From: Verrucomicrobiota bacterium
Lineage (GTDB): Bacteria > Verrucomicrobiota > Verrucomicrobiia > Limisphaerales > UBA1100
Direction: 5' to 3'
NCBI GenBank assembly: GCA_028343615.1
Contig: JAOLZA010000001.1
Span: forward strand, 51,166-115,165
Length of the DNA: 64,000 nucleotides
How positions within the stretch are numbered: position 1 is the first letter of the stretch; each line of letters begins with the position of its first letter. The notes under the pieces are model-generated. The model did no database searches. It had not been told where the DNA came from and saw only the letters and a list, made by a program, of their open reading frames with translations. Both the position numbers and the translations under genes were made by a program. Positions 18,808-28,093 of the stretch are shown piece by piece.

Positions 18808-19830
18808 ATGCACAGGTTGCTTTTAATCGTTCCCGCCGTCTCTTTCCTCGCCCTTTTGACAGGGAAAACTCAGGACTCTCCCAAGCTCGCAGCGCCACCC
18901 GCTCAGGATGCTGCTGCAATGTCAGCCATTTTTCAGCCGCCACTCACCGCGCTGGACCGCCTCCCACGCAGTGCGGAGGACCAAGCCAAGGTGGACCTAG
19001 GGCGGCATTTGTACTATGAAAAACGCCTGTCCAGTAATAACAAAATTTCCTGTAATTCGTGCCATTTGCTCGATAAATACGGGGTGGATGGGGTGGATTT
19101 CTCGCTGGGCGTACCCGGCGAACCGGTGGGGCGCAATTCGCCGACCACATATAACGCGTTTTTCCATATCGCCCAGTTCTGGGATGGACGTGCCGCCACA
19201 GTTGAGGAACAGGCCAAAGGCCCAATTTTAGCTGGAAAAGAGATGGGAATGCCCAGTGCCGCCGCAGTGGTGGCCAAGCTGAAAGGTATCCCGGAATACC
19301 CGCCACTCTTTAAGAGGGCGTTTCCACGGGATGATGATGCGGTTAATTATATGAACGTCGGCACAGCGATTGGGGCTTTTGAGCGGAATCTGGTTACGCC
19401 TGGGCGCTTCGATGATTTCCTCGCTGGCAAAAACACGGCCCTTACAAAACGAGAGCAAAAAGGCCTGAAAACGTTTGTTACCATCGGTTGCGTGAGCTGC
19501 CACACGGGCCCGCTTGTGGGCGGGAATAGTTACCAAAAGCTTGGCCTTGTGAAGCCTTGGCCTAATCAAGCCGACCCCGGCCGCTCGGCGGTTGTGGGAG
19601 ATGATGCGTTAAAAATGTTTTTCAAAGTGCCGAGTTTGCGAAATATTGAGAAAACCGGCCCGTATTTCCATGATTCCAGTTCAAAAACCCTTGAAGACGC
19701 CGTTACAAAAATGGCCAAGCATCAGTTGGGCCGCCAATTGAGCGGTGAACAGCTTGGGGATATCGTGGCATTCCTCAAAAGCCTAACTGGCAAAACACCG
19801 GCGCAATACATCAAAAAACGCCAATTTTAG
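18808..19830 (+). CDS. Di-haem cytochrome c peroxidase (CcpA/MauG family)
   Basis: Two CxxCH motifs: CNSCHLLDKYGVDGVDFS and CVSCHTGPLVGG; PTTYNAFFHIAQFWDGRA. Confidence 0.92.
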   Translation: MHRLLLIVPAVSFLALLTGKTQDSPKLAAPPAQDAAAMSAIFQPPLTALDRLPRSAEDQAKVDLGRHLYYEKRLSSNNKISCNSCHLLDKYGVDGVDFSLGVPGEPVGRNSPTTYNAFFHIAQFWDGRAATVEEQAKGPILAGKEMGMPSAAAVVAKLKGIPEYPPLFKRAFPRDDDAVNYMNVGTAIGAFERNLVTPGRFDDFLAGKNTALTKREQKGLKTFVTIGCVSCHTGPLVGGNSYQKLGLVKPWPNQADPGRSAVVGDDALKMFFKVPSLRNIEKTGPYFHDSSSKTLEDAVTKMAKHQLGRQLSGEQLGDIVAFLKSLTGKTPAQYIKKRQF

Positions 19831-19964
19831 GCTAATTTGCCCTTATTTATGAGCGTATAAAAATTCACTTTGGCGAGTGAATAAAGCCCCCTCCATCACG
19901 TCTCAATATCAGACACGCCACTCAGGCAGTCGAACAGGAGGAAGACATTACAGACAGGTTGGGT

Positions 19965-20002
19965 AGCCCGTCGGCTCTGGCAACAGACCGGCGGGCTTTT
20001 TT
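19965..20002 (+). terminator. Intrinsic terminator
   Basis: AGCCCGTCGG ... CCGGCGGGCT stem followed by T6. Confidence 0.8.
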
Positions 20003-20041
20003 ATTACGGACATCACGCCAACGCCTTGGCATCCTCCGCCC

Positions 20042-20596
20042 ATGGGCGAACTCGACCCCCAACTCGAACGATTCCTCCGCCGCCAACCCACCATCGGCGA
20101 AAGTGTTTACCTTGCCAGCACGGCAGTCGTTGTAGGCGATGTCTCGCTAGGTCCACACTCCAGCGTATGGTATCATGCGGTGTTGCGTGGCGATATCAAC
20201 TTCATCAAGATTGGCCATCACACAAATATCCAGGACGGTGCCGTCGTCCATCTCGCCGACGATTATCCCTGCGAAATTGGCAACTGGACCACCATCGGCC
20301 ACAGCGCCGTCGTCCACGCGTGTCGCATTGGCGATGAATGCCTCATCGGAATGAACAGCACCGTGCTCGACGGCGCCGTCATTGGCTCTCAATCCATCAT
20401 TGGCGCAAATGCATTAGTCACCGGCGGCACCCAAATCCCCGAAGGTTCATTAGTCCTCGGGAGCCCCGCGAAGGTCATCCGTCCCCTCACGCCTGAAGAA
20501 AGAGCAGACCTTAAACCTTGGGCACAAAAATATGTCGACAACTCTGCTTACTGCTTGAAGCACAAACTGAATGTTGGAGTGCCTCTAGCCACTTGA
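20042..20596 (+). CDS. Gamma-carbonic anhydrase-like left-handed beta-helix protein
   Basis: SSVWYHAVLRGDINFIKIGHHTNIQDGAVVHL; CEIGNWTTIGHSAVVHACRIGDECLIGMNSTVLDGAVIGSQSIIGANALV. Confidence 0.92.
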   Translation: MGELDPQLERFLRRQPTIGESVYLASTAVVVGDVSLGPHSSVWYHAVLRGDINFIKIGHHTNIQDGAVVHLADDYPCEIGNWTTIGHSAVVHACRIGDECLIGMNSTVLDGAVIGSQSIIGANALVTGGTQIPEGSLVLGSPAKVIRPLTPEERADLKPWAQKYVDNSAYCLKHKLNVGVPLAT

Positions 20597-20655
20597 ATTT
20601 CCTCGATTGAGCTTATCACCCGCTCCTGAGTTTGGCACACAGAACGACCTCAATT

Positions 20656-20699
20656 ACGCGGTTAGCGGAGTTGTTAGAGCATCACCACGACACAAGGTG
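20656..20699 (+). pseudogene. Decayed tRNA-Val 5'-half remnant (old integration-site scar)
   Basis: ACGCGGTTAGCGGAGTTGTTAGAGCATCACCACGACAC versus tRNA-Val GCGCGGTTAGCTCAGTTGGTAGAGCATCACCTCGACAC: about 33/38 identical; upstream flank TTGAGCTTATCACCCGCTC..GTTTGGCACACA also resembles the flank of the 40129 copy. Confidence 0.7.
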
Positions 20700-20877
20700 C
20701 CTCTAATTCACCATAACTACATCGCGCAGCACGTCCCCCTTCTTTGAGAATAAAAAACTTACTAATCCCAAAGATTAAAATATTGCTAAAATTCGTCCGT
20801 CTCTCCCTCGCCTCGGCAATCGCCAGGGCAAACAATCCGGCAACAAATAACTAACTAACTAGCCCCTCTGGGCATGG

Positions 20878-20913
20878 AACCCCTCGTCAGCCTTGCGCCG
20901 GCGAGGGGTTTTT
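20878..20913 (+). terminator. Orphan intrinsic terminator (no upstream ORF within about 280 nt)
   Basis: ACCCCTCGTC-agccttgcgc-CGGCGAGGGGTTTTT. Confidence 0.72.
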
Positions 20914-21151
20914 GATGGCGACTTTTTATGTAGCGACCGTGTGAATCAGCATTATGCCCCGAACTAATCCGAGACATCATTCCACTTTCTGAAACAAGCT
21001 TCACCTGCAAGGCCATCCAATGGGCAGAAAAGGAAAAAATTTAAAGGAAAAATTACTTATGGACATTTTACACCAGATTGCTACATTTGTTACCACCCAT
21101 GCAGGATTCCGTGAATAAGTCATGCTTACATTCGTCTGTAAAAAATTAGCC

Positions 21152-23107
21152 ATGAACCGATATCTCCTCCCCAGTTCCCCTTTCAGAATCCTTTTTTGCA
21201 GCTTAATCTGCCTGGCTACAGTCCTCCTTCGCTCATCGGGGGAAGCAGCGGAAACGCACAGGATTATTTTGATTGATACCTCTTCAACCATGCGCTGGAA
21301 GCAGAATATAAATGCAATACCAAATAAAACTTTACGTGAAAGATCACGTATTGATGCCATTAAAAAACCGCTTAAGGCATACATTAAGACAAAGGCAAAA
21401 GCAGGCGACACTCTACGTATCTACACATTCGCTAAACCGGTTGAACTGCAACAGGAAGAAGAAAAAGGTATAATAGGAATAGCCAAAAATGTGTTTAAAA
21501 ACCAAAACACCCTTGTCCTCACATTTAGTAAAGCTAAATTAGAAGATGACCTTGAAGAGGCTGATGACTTTGTGGATAAGATGGACTTAATCGTCGGGAC
21601 TGGCCGCAGCCGCCCCACTCATCTATACGAGTCAATGGATAAAATCCTTGGTTTGGCAACGGGTTTAATAAAAGACGGCAAGAAGGTCTCAGTTTTGATC
21701 ATTAGCGATGGCGTGGATTCATCCGAAGGAAAGCCGTTTAAGGACATGGGTGCAGTGATGAAGAATCACAATGCGACAATTAAGAATTTATCAGGAAAGG
21801 TTTTCTGTAAAATAGTTAAGTTTAACTTATCTGATTCGGACAAGACTGCATTGGAAAAAGCTAAAATTGGAATTAAAGATGCTCGTAACCTAGAGGACGA
21901 GGAGGTGTTTGAACCAAAACCAGAACCGAAGATTGCTATTAAGGCGGCATTCGAGGTGCAACTAAACGAAAAGGCAGTTAAGGAAAGGGATGTGATCTGG
22001 GTGAACGAAAAGCCTTTAGTATTTACCCTTACAGACAAGACAATCGCGAAGAAAATGGATAAATTGCTAGAGGCGGACCAAAAAGACGAAAACCTTAATT
22101 ATGCATGGAGCTTCAACGAAAAGACAAAAAATAAACCAGATAAGAATCAGGGGCCCATTGATGTTCGACTCGGACCGGGTGATCACGAAATCAACCTCAC
22201 GGTAAATGAAATAACGAAAGGGGGGCTTGAGGATTCGGCTGAAACCCTGAATTTTACCATCAAAAAGGTGGCGGTTAACGCTGCCATAGTTAAAGCCAAT
22301 GCCGAGAAGCGCAGGGCAGTTCAGCAGGGGGAGGCGGTTGATTTCAAATTCGATTTCTTTGGCCCAGAAGGTGCGGAGATCGAGTGGCATTACGGAGATG
22401 GGGAAAAAGAGAAGGGAAAGAAAGGGGAGGGAAAGAAACATATTTATCAAGTGCCAAGCCCACCAGGAGCTCCCTACGAAGTGGTAGTTGAGATTACTTT
22501 GCCAAATGAAGAAGTAATAAAAAAACCGCTTGGAAGCGTTCAAGTGGCGATGCTAAATGCCCGCGCTGTGGCCAAACCCAATAATCCGTGGCCTGGAGAA
22601 GAGGTGACGTTCACTACGAGTGCAAAAAATGTGGATAGCGTGATCTGGAACGTTGATGGTGTCGAGATGGAGCCCAATGATTTGAATTTCGCTTTAACAC
22701 ACACCTTTGAAATGGAAGGCAAAGTGAGGGTGTTTGCGATGGTTAAGCAGAAGGGCATCGACAAACCGCTCTTGGCTGACGCAAACATCGTCGTTAAAGA
22801 CGTGCTCCCAAAAATAGTGGTGGACAATGCGAACCTCTTCGTTGGAGAGGAAACGAAATACACGGTTACACAAGCCAATAATGGCCAGCCTTTCCCGCCT
22901 GGCTTCAAGGTGGAAGTGGATCTGCCTGAGGGAGGCGAAGAAAAACCAGCTGAGATAATATTTTTTACCAAGGCAGCGAAGAAGCATGAGGTAAAGGCCA
23001 AGATTACTCCGAAAGGATCTAAAAAAACGTTCCTAAGCGAAGATGCTGCTATTTTAATAGTTAAAGACATCAAAATAAATATTGATGTTGAAAAAGCAAA
23101 GGAATAA
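21152..23107 (+). CDS. Secreted vWA-domain protein with C-terminal PKD/Ig-like domains (gene 1 of tubulin-like operon)
   Basis: Signal peptide, then RIILIDTSSTMRWKQN (MIDAS-like DxSxT), LIISDGVDSSEGK; PKD-like IEWHYGDGEKEKGKKGEGKKHIYQV. Confidence 0.85.
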   Translation: MNRYLLPSSPFRILFCSLICLATVLLRSSGEAAETHRIILIDTSSTMRWKQNINAIPNKTLRERSRIDAIKKPLKAYIKTKAKAGDTLRIYTFAKPVELQQEEEKGIIGIAKNVFKNQNTLVLTFSKAKLEDDLEEADDFVDKMDLIVGTGRSRPTHLYESMDKILGLATGLIKDGKKVSVLIISDGVDSSEGKPFKDMGAVMKNHNATIKNLSGKVFCKIVKFNLSDSDKTALEKAKIGIKDARNLEDEEVFEPKPEPKIAIKAAFEVQLNEKAVKERDVIWVNEKPLVFTLTDKTIAKKMDKLLEADQKDENLNYAWSFNEKTKNKPDKNQGPIDVRLGPGDHEINLTVNEITKGGLEDSAETLNFTIKKVAVNAAIVKANAEKRRAVQQGEAVDFKFDFFGPEGAEIEWHYGDGEKEKGKKGEGKKHIYQVPSPPGAPYEVVVEITLPNEEVIKKPLGSVQVAMLNARAVAKPNNPWPGEEVTFTTSAKNVDSVIWNVDGVEMEPNDLNFALTHTFEMEGKVRVFAMVKQKGIDKPLLADANIVVKDVLPKIVVDNANLFVGEETKYTVTQANNGQPFPPGFKVEVDLPEGGEEKPAEIIFFTKAAKKHEVKAKITPKGSKKTFLSEDAAILIVKDIKINIDVEKAKE

Positions 23108-23166
23108 CTATCCCGCCCCAATGACCTACCTGCCTACAAGCACCCACTCAACTCCTGCTTCTCCGA

Positions 23167-24798
23167 ATGTTGCTTAGGATTAGTATAACATGCGGTCTTT
23201 TATCCCTGGCACTTGCTGGGGTCGGGCAGACGATTGAGCCAACAGTGACCGTTCGCATCGGGGAAAGCATCACGTTTGCCAACAAGAGTGAGGCACCTGA
23301 AGGAACAACATGGCTCTGGACTTTTGGTGATGGCGATACGAGTAAGGAAAAGGAACCAACCCATAAATACGCAAAAGAGGGCATATATAAAGTCAGACTT
23401 ACTGCAAAAGTGCCTAACCTAGATCCCGTTCAATCGCGCGAACTGTTGGTTGAGGTCAAGAAGGCAACAGCATTCACACCTCCTTCCGAAAAAATTTATA
23501 TTGGACAGGAATTTCAATTTAAGAACCCAAACCCACCAAGGCCTGGTGAAACGTATAAGTGGCTTTTTGGAGATGGGAACTCAAGTGGGGAGCATTCACC
23601 TACGCATTATTATAAAACTCATGGCTCTAAATCATATACTTGGACGTTGACTGTTGGCGGCATCGCTCAGGTTTTTTCGGGCACAATTGAAATTCACCCA
23701 ATCACTCCCAAAGTATCATCAGATTCAACCACGGTAAATAAAGGGGATGAATTCCAGTTTAAGAATGACACCGAAGGTCCCCCAAACATGGAGTGGGAAT
23801 GGGATTTTGGAGATGATAGCCCAAAGAGTAACGAGAAAGAGCCATATCATGTCTACGAGAAAGATGGGGGATTTGAGGTTACCCTAACGGTGAAGGCGCC
23901 AAATGTAGGCCCCTTATATTCCAAGCTAAAAGTCATTGTAAAACCCGTTTTTACTAAGCCCGCTATCGGCAGCATCACCATCGATCGCAGCGAAATGGGA
24001 GCTGATGGTAATTATACCGCCAAAATTATCGTGGAGGCTACAGGCACCTATGAAAAATTGCAGCTGAAGGTTGATGGAGACCCCATAAGCGGCATTTCAC
24101 CATCCGAACCGCAGTCATCAGGTGATGCCGAGAAAGGAACTAATACCTTTAAGCACACCTTTAAGATAACCGTGCCCACGCCACCGACCTCCGTCACACA
24201 AGAACCCGTTGCGGAGAAGCTGAAGGTCACGGCCACAATCTTCCCTGACGATCCTGCTGATGAGAAAAAAGCCACTGGTTATGCCAAGACAGAAACACTG
24301 AATCTCACGTTGATTCCAAAAAAACCATGGTGGTTATTGTACGTTTATATTTTGGCCGGATGTATTTTGCTCGCCATTATAATCACGCTTGTGGTTCTGG
24401 CGAAACGCCCCGTGATTCCGGGCACAATTACCTTGAATGGAGCAGATCATTATTTAACCAGTTCCCCATTGGGCCCCAAGAAGGGCAAACTCGAAATAGA
24501 CTTGGGTAATTTGGATTCTGATTACGATGGATTTGTGATGACTGTATCGGCGGAGAAACGGAGCAACAGCACGCAACTCAGAATTAATTCGGCGATTAAT
24601 TCTAAGAACGGAGCTGAAGGGGAAGTAGCTGCCAATAGCGAATACTTCGATTTCGGGCGAGGGTTTCCCTGTGTCGAAGTGATGACCATTGAGTGGCCCC
24701 ATGAAGAGCGGGGAAGATTAAGTTTGATCTACGATACACATCAATCTGATAGCTATGACTATGGAGATGATCAGGATGATGACACATATGAATATTAA
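23167..24798 (+). CDS. PKD-repeat, single-pass membrane protein with acidic C-terminal tail (gene 2)
   Basis: Three PKD repeats (LWTFGDGDTSKEKEPTHKYAKEG; KWLFGDGNSSGEHSPTHYY; EWDFGDDSPKSNEKEPYHVYEKDG), TM segment PWWLLYVYILAGCILLAIIITLVVLA, C-terminal SYDYGDDQDDDTYEY. Confidence 0.88.
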   Translation: MLLRISITCGLLSLALAGVGQTIEPTVTVRIGESITFANKSEAPEGTTWLWTFGDGDTSKEKEPTHKYAKEGIYKVRLTAKVPNLDPVQSRELLVEVKKATAFTPPSEKIYIGQEFQFKNPNPPRPGETYKWLFGDGNSSGEHSPTHYYKTHGSKSYTWTLTVGGIAQVFSGTIEIHPITPKVSSDSTTVNKGDEFQFKNDTEGPPNMEWEWDFGDDSPKSNEKEPYHVYEKDGGFEVTLTVKAPNVGPLYSKLKVIVKPVFTKPAIGSITIDRSEMGADGNYTAKIIVEATGTYEKLQLKVDGDPISGISPSEPQSSGDAEKGTNTFKHTFKITVPTPPTSVTQEPVAEKLKVTATIFPDDPADEKKATGYAKTETLNLTLIPKKPWWLLYVYILAGCILLAIIITLVVLAKRPVIPGTITLNGADHYLTSSPLGPKKGKLEIDLGNLDSDYDGFVMTVSAEKRSNSTQLRINSAINSKNGAEGEVAANSEYFDFGRGFPCVEVMTIEWPHEERGRLSLIYDTHQSDSYDYGDDQDDDTYEY

Positions 24799-24816
24799 AG
24801 AGTAAAGAAATTAACT

Positions 24817-27800
24817 ATGAGCAGTAATATTGAAGCAAAAGAATATCCGTGCCTTCTGATTGGCATGGGAGGCACCGGTGTGAAGGTTTTGCAGAAACTC
24901 AAGACTCAATTCCTACAAAAGACACCGGGACTGATCGCTGAAAACGGTGGCAGCGTAATGTTTTTAGGAATTGATACCGAGCCTTTCGAGCGGTCTGTTA
25001 AACACAGACCTCTGAAGCAGGGTGAGTATGAGCCTATTGGATTGGATACAAATCCCAAGAAGTTTGTGGAGAATAACCTAAAGGCCGATGGAAACTTCGG
25101 TATTAAGACAGTTTGGCCTGAAGTCGATGGACAACCTTATATACTAAATCACTCGGCTCCGATTACCATGGGGGCCTCACAGAATCGCCTAATTGGGAGG
25201 ACGGCACTCTTCATCAGCGCCAAAGATGTTTTTTCAAAGATAAGGAAAACAATTGATGACTTCTTTCGTATGGAGAAAGTGAGTGAAGACGATTTTTTAG
25301 TTCCACAAGTGCATATTATTTCGTCGATTGCCGGCGGAACCGGATCCTCTCTTATTTTTGATGTTCCCTATCTGGTTAAGCTGGCGGCAAAGGCAGCGGA
25401 CAGACATGTCTATCAGACTGGCCATTTTGTTATGGCTGGAGCTTTTCAAGGAGTGCTGAAAGGAAACGAGCAACAAATGCGGACCAAGGCAAATACGTAT
25501 ACTTGCCTACGAGAGCTAGATAATCTCTACCGTAAAAACGCTGAAAATCAGGCGGGGCAGGGCCAACCATTGTGGGAAGTGCGCTATAATGCAGTAACCG
25601 GGACTATTGATGATGTCGGTGATCCTAAAGATATCGCTTTAGATGTTCCGATGGACTGGATAAACATCTATCACAACCAAAATGAGGAGAATATCGGGAT
25701 TACCAAGCCGGACGCCATGTACGATATTATTTCTCAAGCAATCTCCTATAGCATTAATGGCGGGATTAATGGGAAAATGTTGTCTGCAAATGATAATATA
25801 AAACAAAAAATCTCGAATTTGAGCTCCACCCACAAAGCCAAGCCATATTCCACGTTGGGGGTCTCGACGTTAGAGTTGCCGCTTGAGGGACTCCAAAAGT
25901 ATTTGGCTTACAGCTGGGCTGAGCAGTTGACCCGAAAGAAGGCGGATCATCCCTATCAACAACCCGAACATCAGGGCCGGGAGGGAGAGCAGATATGGCA
26001 TTTAATGCAACAATGGGAGTTGGAGCCTTTACAGAACATCGTGATACCATCCTGCCCTCTATTCAGGACTAATCCAGCTTCCGGGAAGTGGGAGGAAGTT
26101 GAAGGGGAAAAGGAAATACGCCAAAATTGGCCGAGACTGGCCGAGGGATTCGGCATAGCTAAATTCAAACATAATTTCCAACCGGACATCAACGAGCACA
26201 TTGATAAGTTTTATGACAGGAGGCTTGTGGACGGCAAAAAATTTTATGAGAAGGCGGAAATAGCTTTTGATAAATACCGTGACCAAGTGAAGGCGAACCA
26301 GAAAGAGCACGTTAGCAAAGTTAGAAAGGCTCTGAATGATGAATTAGCTTCATTGATTAATTACAAGCACAGTCTCTCTTCCGACAATCATGAAGAGGCG
26401 GTTTTGCGGAGCACGGATGCCTTTTCAGAGGCGGTGGATGATCTCCAGCGGGCATTGGGTCGGATCATCGTTGAAGTATCTGCTGAGCAGCAAAAACTGG
26501 AGTCGAAACAATCGGCTGCAGAAAGAAATGCTAATCCCGAAGGCGCGCTTAGGGAAAGTAAGGTCAGCGTTCTAGGTTTCGGTGGTCGTAGCGGCCAGAT
26601 TTCAGATTGGTCTGAAGCTGTCAAGCTGGCCATCACCAGTAAAGCCGGAGCCGAGCAGGCCCGGTTGCTCAAAGCAGCACTTGAAGAACTAAGGGAATAT
26701 CTGGGTGAAGAGATTAAGCTTAAGGTGGACAAGGCTGATAGCGAGATGACCCGATATGTTCAGGAAGCTAAAGGCAAGGCTGAGGATATTAAGAGTGAAG
26801 CGAAGCGGGATGAACGAGAGAAAGCCGTATCAGTATTTCTGATCAGGGCGGATCAGTTTCCCGCATTTGCGGCAACAAAACTTCCCAGCCTGGATCAAAG
26901 GGCCGAGGCAATTTGGCAAAAGACCGATCAACTTATCCGAGAGAAGATAAAGAAAGGAAGTAATACCCTCATTGAGACTTTAGCAGCCGGGCGGAAGCAT
27001 CTGATTCTTGGGGATGCGGATCTTGAAGCAGTATCGGGCTGTTTAGAGGAAGCATGTTTAGAAGCTGCAAGGGAGGAATTAGGCAACTTGAACTTCCAGC
27101 AATTTGTAAACGATGAGTTTCTGGATGTGGGCAAAAAAGAGGATTTCAGGAAACTCCTGGTTGAATTAGATAGAAAAGCCGCGCCGTGGCTCACCGCGGA
27201 TAGAGAGTTTCAGGCTGCAAATTTCACCGATGAGATAGAATGTTTGGACTATTTACTCTATCCGAGTGGTGCTGAAGATGTTGCCACAGTACTGGAGGAT
27301 TTTGTTGAAAGAGGAGATTTTCGGGAAGACCCTGACATAGTCAAAATGCCTGAAGGAGTTACTGAAGGAATTGTGCGGGTTTCGATGCGTTTCGGTTACA
27401 CCTTGGAATCCCTTGATTTCATGAATGCATTTAAAGAGTGTGAGAAATCGATGGTAGCAAACGCACCGAAGATTCGCAGGTCAATATTGAAGGACTATGA
27501 AGATACGCTTTGTCCTCTTGATGAGTCTTCAGGCCAGAGAACTATAATAAATCTGACGACAAAGGATTACACAAAATTTGCGCACACATTTATTCGGTCA
27601 CATTACTACGGTCTGATCGAACAGCAAATTGAAGCGGGCGAAGCAAGGTGGGTGTATATCAAGGAAGATGAGTATACGGGCAGAAAGGCCATCGATATCC
27701 CTTCCAAAAGTCATAAGGTTAACTTCGCCGCACCGGTGAACACGGCGGCTAGCGATATGGATTTTGAGATTCTTAAGGGAGTTTATAGGGATGCACGAAA

Positions 27801-28062
27801 TGATCCGAAATCTATCCTGAGAGTAGCCGCAATTATGGAAGATGAGTACAAAGAGTCCCTGATTCATAAAGAAAGAGAATTCCGTCAGGCCTGCGCACAG
27901 GATCCTGAGTTAAACGCCCTTTCCCCCGTGGAGTTGGACAGGCGGATGTTCGCCGAATATGCCGAGAAAAAAGTCAAAGAGATCGGGTATGCGAAGCGCC
28001 CTGCTGCAAAAATTGAGGAAGAATTCCTCACCGCGGTTATCCGATCTGAACTTGCTCGGTAG
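24817..28062 (+). CDS. Tubulin/FtsZ-like GTPase-fold protein (Tubulin_2-type), 1081 aa (gene 3)
   Basis: N-terminal LLIGMGGTGVKVLQKLK; FLGIDTEP; tubulin-signature-like IISSIAGGTGSSLIFDVPYLVK; long helical/coiled-coil C-terminal region. Confidence 0.82.
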   Translation: MSSNIEAKEYPCLLIGMGGTGVKVLQKLKTQFLQKTPGLIAENGGSVMFLGIDTEPFERSVKHRPLKQGEYEPIGLDTNPKKFVENNLKADGNFGIKTVWPEVDGQPYILNHSAPITMGASQNRLIGRTALFISAKDVFSKIRKTIDDFFRMEKVSEDDFLVPQVHIISSIAGGTGSSLIFDVPYLVKLAAKAADRHVYQTGHFVMAGAFQGVLKGNEQQMRTKANTYTCLRELDNLYRKNAENQAGQGQPLWEVRYNAVTGTIDDVGDPKDIALDVPMDWINIYHNQNEENIGITKPDAMYDIISQAISYSINGGINGKMLSANDNIKQKISNLSSTHKAKPYSTLGVSTLELPLEGLQKYLAYSWAEQLTRKKADHPYQQPEHQGREGEQIWHLMQQWELEPLQNIVIPSCPLFRTNPASGKWEEVEGEKEIRQNWPRLAEGFGIAKFKHNFQPDINEHIDKFYDRRLVDGKKFYEKAEIAFDKYRDQVKANQKEHVSKVRKALNDELASLINYKHSLSSDNHEEAVLRSTDAFSEAVDDLQRALGRIIVEVSAEQQKLESKQSAAERNANPEGALRESKVSVLGFGGRSGQISDWSEAVKLAITSKAGAEQARLLKAALEELREYLGEEIKLKVDKADSEMTRYVQEAKGKAEDIKSEAKRDEREKAVSVFLIRADQFPAFAATKLPSLDQRAEAIWQKTDQLIREKIKKGSNTLIETLAAGRKHLILGDADLEAVSGCLEEACLEAAREELGNLNFQQFVNDEFLDVGKKEDFRKLLVELDRKAAPWLTADREFQAANFTDEIECLDYLLYPSGAEDVATVLEDFVERGDFREDPDIVKMPEGVTEGIVRVSMRFGYTLESLDFMNAFKECEKSMVANAPKIRRSILKDYEDTLCPLDESSGQRTIINLTTKDYTKFAHTFIRSHYYGLIEQQIEAGEARWVYIKEDEYTGRKAIDIPSKSHKVNFAAPVNTAASDMDFEILKGVYRDARNDPKSILRVAAIMEDEYKESLIHKEREFRQACAQDPELNALSPVELDRRMFAEYAEKKVKEIGYAKRPAAKIEEEFLTAVIRSELAR

Positions 28063-28093
28063 CTTATTGTGTCTCGGACGGAAATCCAAATTC

